64,000 bases of DNA from Brachypodium distachyon (Eukaryota > Streptophyta > Magnoliopsida > Poales > Poaceae): the NCBI RefSeq assembly GCF_000005505.3, contig NC_016135.3, positions 7,596,613 through 7,660,612 on the forward strand. The letters are read 5' to 3'. The position numbers and the translations under genes were made by a program. Within the stretch, counting starts at the first letter, position 1, and each line of letters opens with the position of its first letter. Below, piece by piece: positions 63,020 to 64,000 of the stretch. The notes beneath the pieces are model-generated. The model was not told the DNA's origin and made no database searches. It saw only the letters and a list, made by a program, of their open reading frames with translations.

Positions 63020-64000
63020 GATCAGCAAGAGAGATGCAGTTGGAGTAACAAAGAGGATGTTAGGTTAGGTGTACATATTGAAATACACACATAGTATCTT
63101 CCTTTCCAGTATATAGAGGCATTGTGCAGATAAAGAGCTAAGGGTTTTCTCATTGGAATGATACAGACCAGTTCTTGGTTCTTTGAACATACAGCAGCGT
63201 GAACTTTTCCCAGAATAGCATTTGCAGGATGTGTAGCGTGAATATGTTTCTTTCCTTAGTAATAACTCTATCAAAAAATGGAATGATTTCTCGCCCTCAC
63301 AGCATGCCATCTCAGCATATGTCCATGTATTTTGTGTTTTCTAAACAGTGCAGGTGCTTTGCCTGGCCCACAGTCAGTGTGGTTTTTTTCACCCGTGGTT
63401 TCTCTTTTTCTACCTGGGGTCGTCATCTTGGTGGCGAATGCATGTGAAAGCGTTGGTCGGGATCCTTCGCCCCCAAGTCGCCGGTGTCAGCGGCTGACGT
63501 GCGCCGGCGTTTTGGAGGGTTCTAGAGCCTGTGTGTTGGTGTGCGTCTATATATGGGTGCCTGCTGGGGTCGCTGCTTTGTCGTCGTGGGATCTGCTTTC
63601 TACTGGTTTTGCGTGCAGGTGTGATTTGGTCTATCGATGCCATCGGCAGTGCCTGTTTATTCGTCGCTCTCGCGGTGTCAGTCCGGTGAGGCGCGTCGCG
63701 CCGCTGCTACAAACCGCTGGGAGTCATCGCCATTGCCCGAATTTTTGCGCGGAAGGACCTTGGCGTTGCAGGCATGTTTTCTCCGGTGATTTCTTGTTGT
63801 TTTTGCGTGCGAGTTTCGCTGGTGGTTTCCCTGCAGGCGTTTCGGTTCGATCGGATCTGGCCCGTTGTTTTAGTTTGGTGTTTCGTTGAGGAAATAGAAT
63901 GACTATGAATTTTGTTTGGTTGAGAAGGTGGAATAGAATGAAATGGTTTCATTTTGTGTTATGTTGGGAAGATGGAATGGGATGGTAAAAATGCACTCAC
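63020..64000. other. Downstream region of the U-box gene
   Basis: The 3' UTR probably occupies the first 200 or so bases. The rest has no domain-bearing ORF. The frame at 63332-63889 is open but unrecognised. The last 110 bp repeat words such as GGTGGAATAGAATGAAATGG and GATGGAATGGGATGG, perhaps the start of another MITE that runs out of the window. Confidence 0.5.

Noticed and set aside
63332..63889. 185-residue frame downstream of the U-box gene
   Set aside because: No domain or gene structure. Cysteine and arginine content looks random. Insufficient support.
1..64000. CRISPR arrays, bacterial operons, rRNA or tRNA genes
   Set aside because: None seen. The gene structure and repeats are of a plant nuclear genome, and no cloverleaf or rRNA core words were recognised by eye.

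Overview
The window is plant nuclear DNA from a grass-type (Poaceae) genome. Three things point there. Most of the sequence is nested Ty3/gypsy retrotransposon DNA of grass-like families. The one intact gene has a very GC-rich first exon and a Stowaway MITE in its intron. The other host genes are F-box/LRR/FBD relatives, a family that expands in grasses. The species cannot be named from sequence alone. Only one gene looks functional: a two-exon U-box/ARM-repeat E3 ligase at 60266-63019.

Positions 1-35668 are a retrotransposon cluster. Four copies belong to one Tat-like Ty3/gypsy group, recognised by a second RNase H domain after the usual RT-RNase H. Element 1 (minus) gives only its 5' gag and 5' LTR (1-1980). 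Element 2 (minus, 4915-17514) is the most complete. Element 3 (minus, 18223-24970) and element 4 (plus, 24971-35668) stand head to head as a large imperfect inverted repeat. Elements 2, 3 and 4 each carry, between pol and the 3' end, a gene on the opposite strand. It encodes a Transposase_28-like domain, a disordered Ala/Pro-rich middle, a long coiled coil and a conserved C-terminal helical region, and two copies show candidate introns. All three also share a UAG codon at the same site between protease and RT. Around them lie a pol-less gag element (2021-4914), which shares LTR and leader sequence with element 5, and a Ty1/copia RT fragment (17515-18222).

Positions 35669-48640 hold about 2 kb without recognisable genes, then element 5 (plus gypsy, 37661-43687, no 5' LTR) and the gag end of element 6 (minus gypsy, 43688 to about 47300). 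Element 6 carries an inserted hAT-type element with an 8-bp target duplication. A gypsy polyprotein C-terminus follows, split by a 969-bp solo Tat LTR with a 5-bp target duplication.

Positions 48641-59456 hold two tandem F-box/LRR/FBD gene copies on the minus strand, both broken. The second is split by a 6.9-kb chromodomain (Tekay/Del-type) gypsy element (52139-59023) that kept its target duplication but lost everything from its 5' LTR up to the RT catalytic motif. After about 800 bp the intact U-box gene runs rightwards, and the last kilobase shows nothing recognisable.
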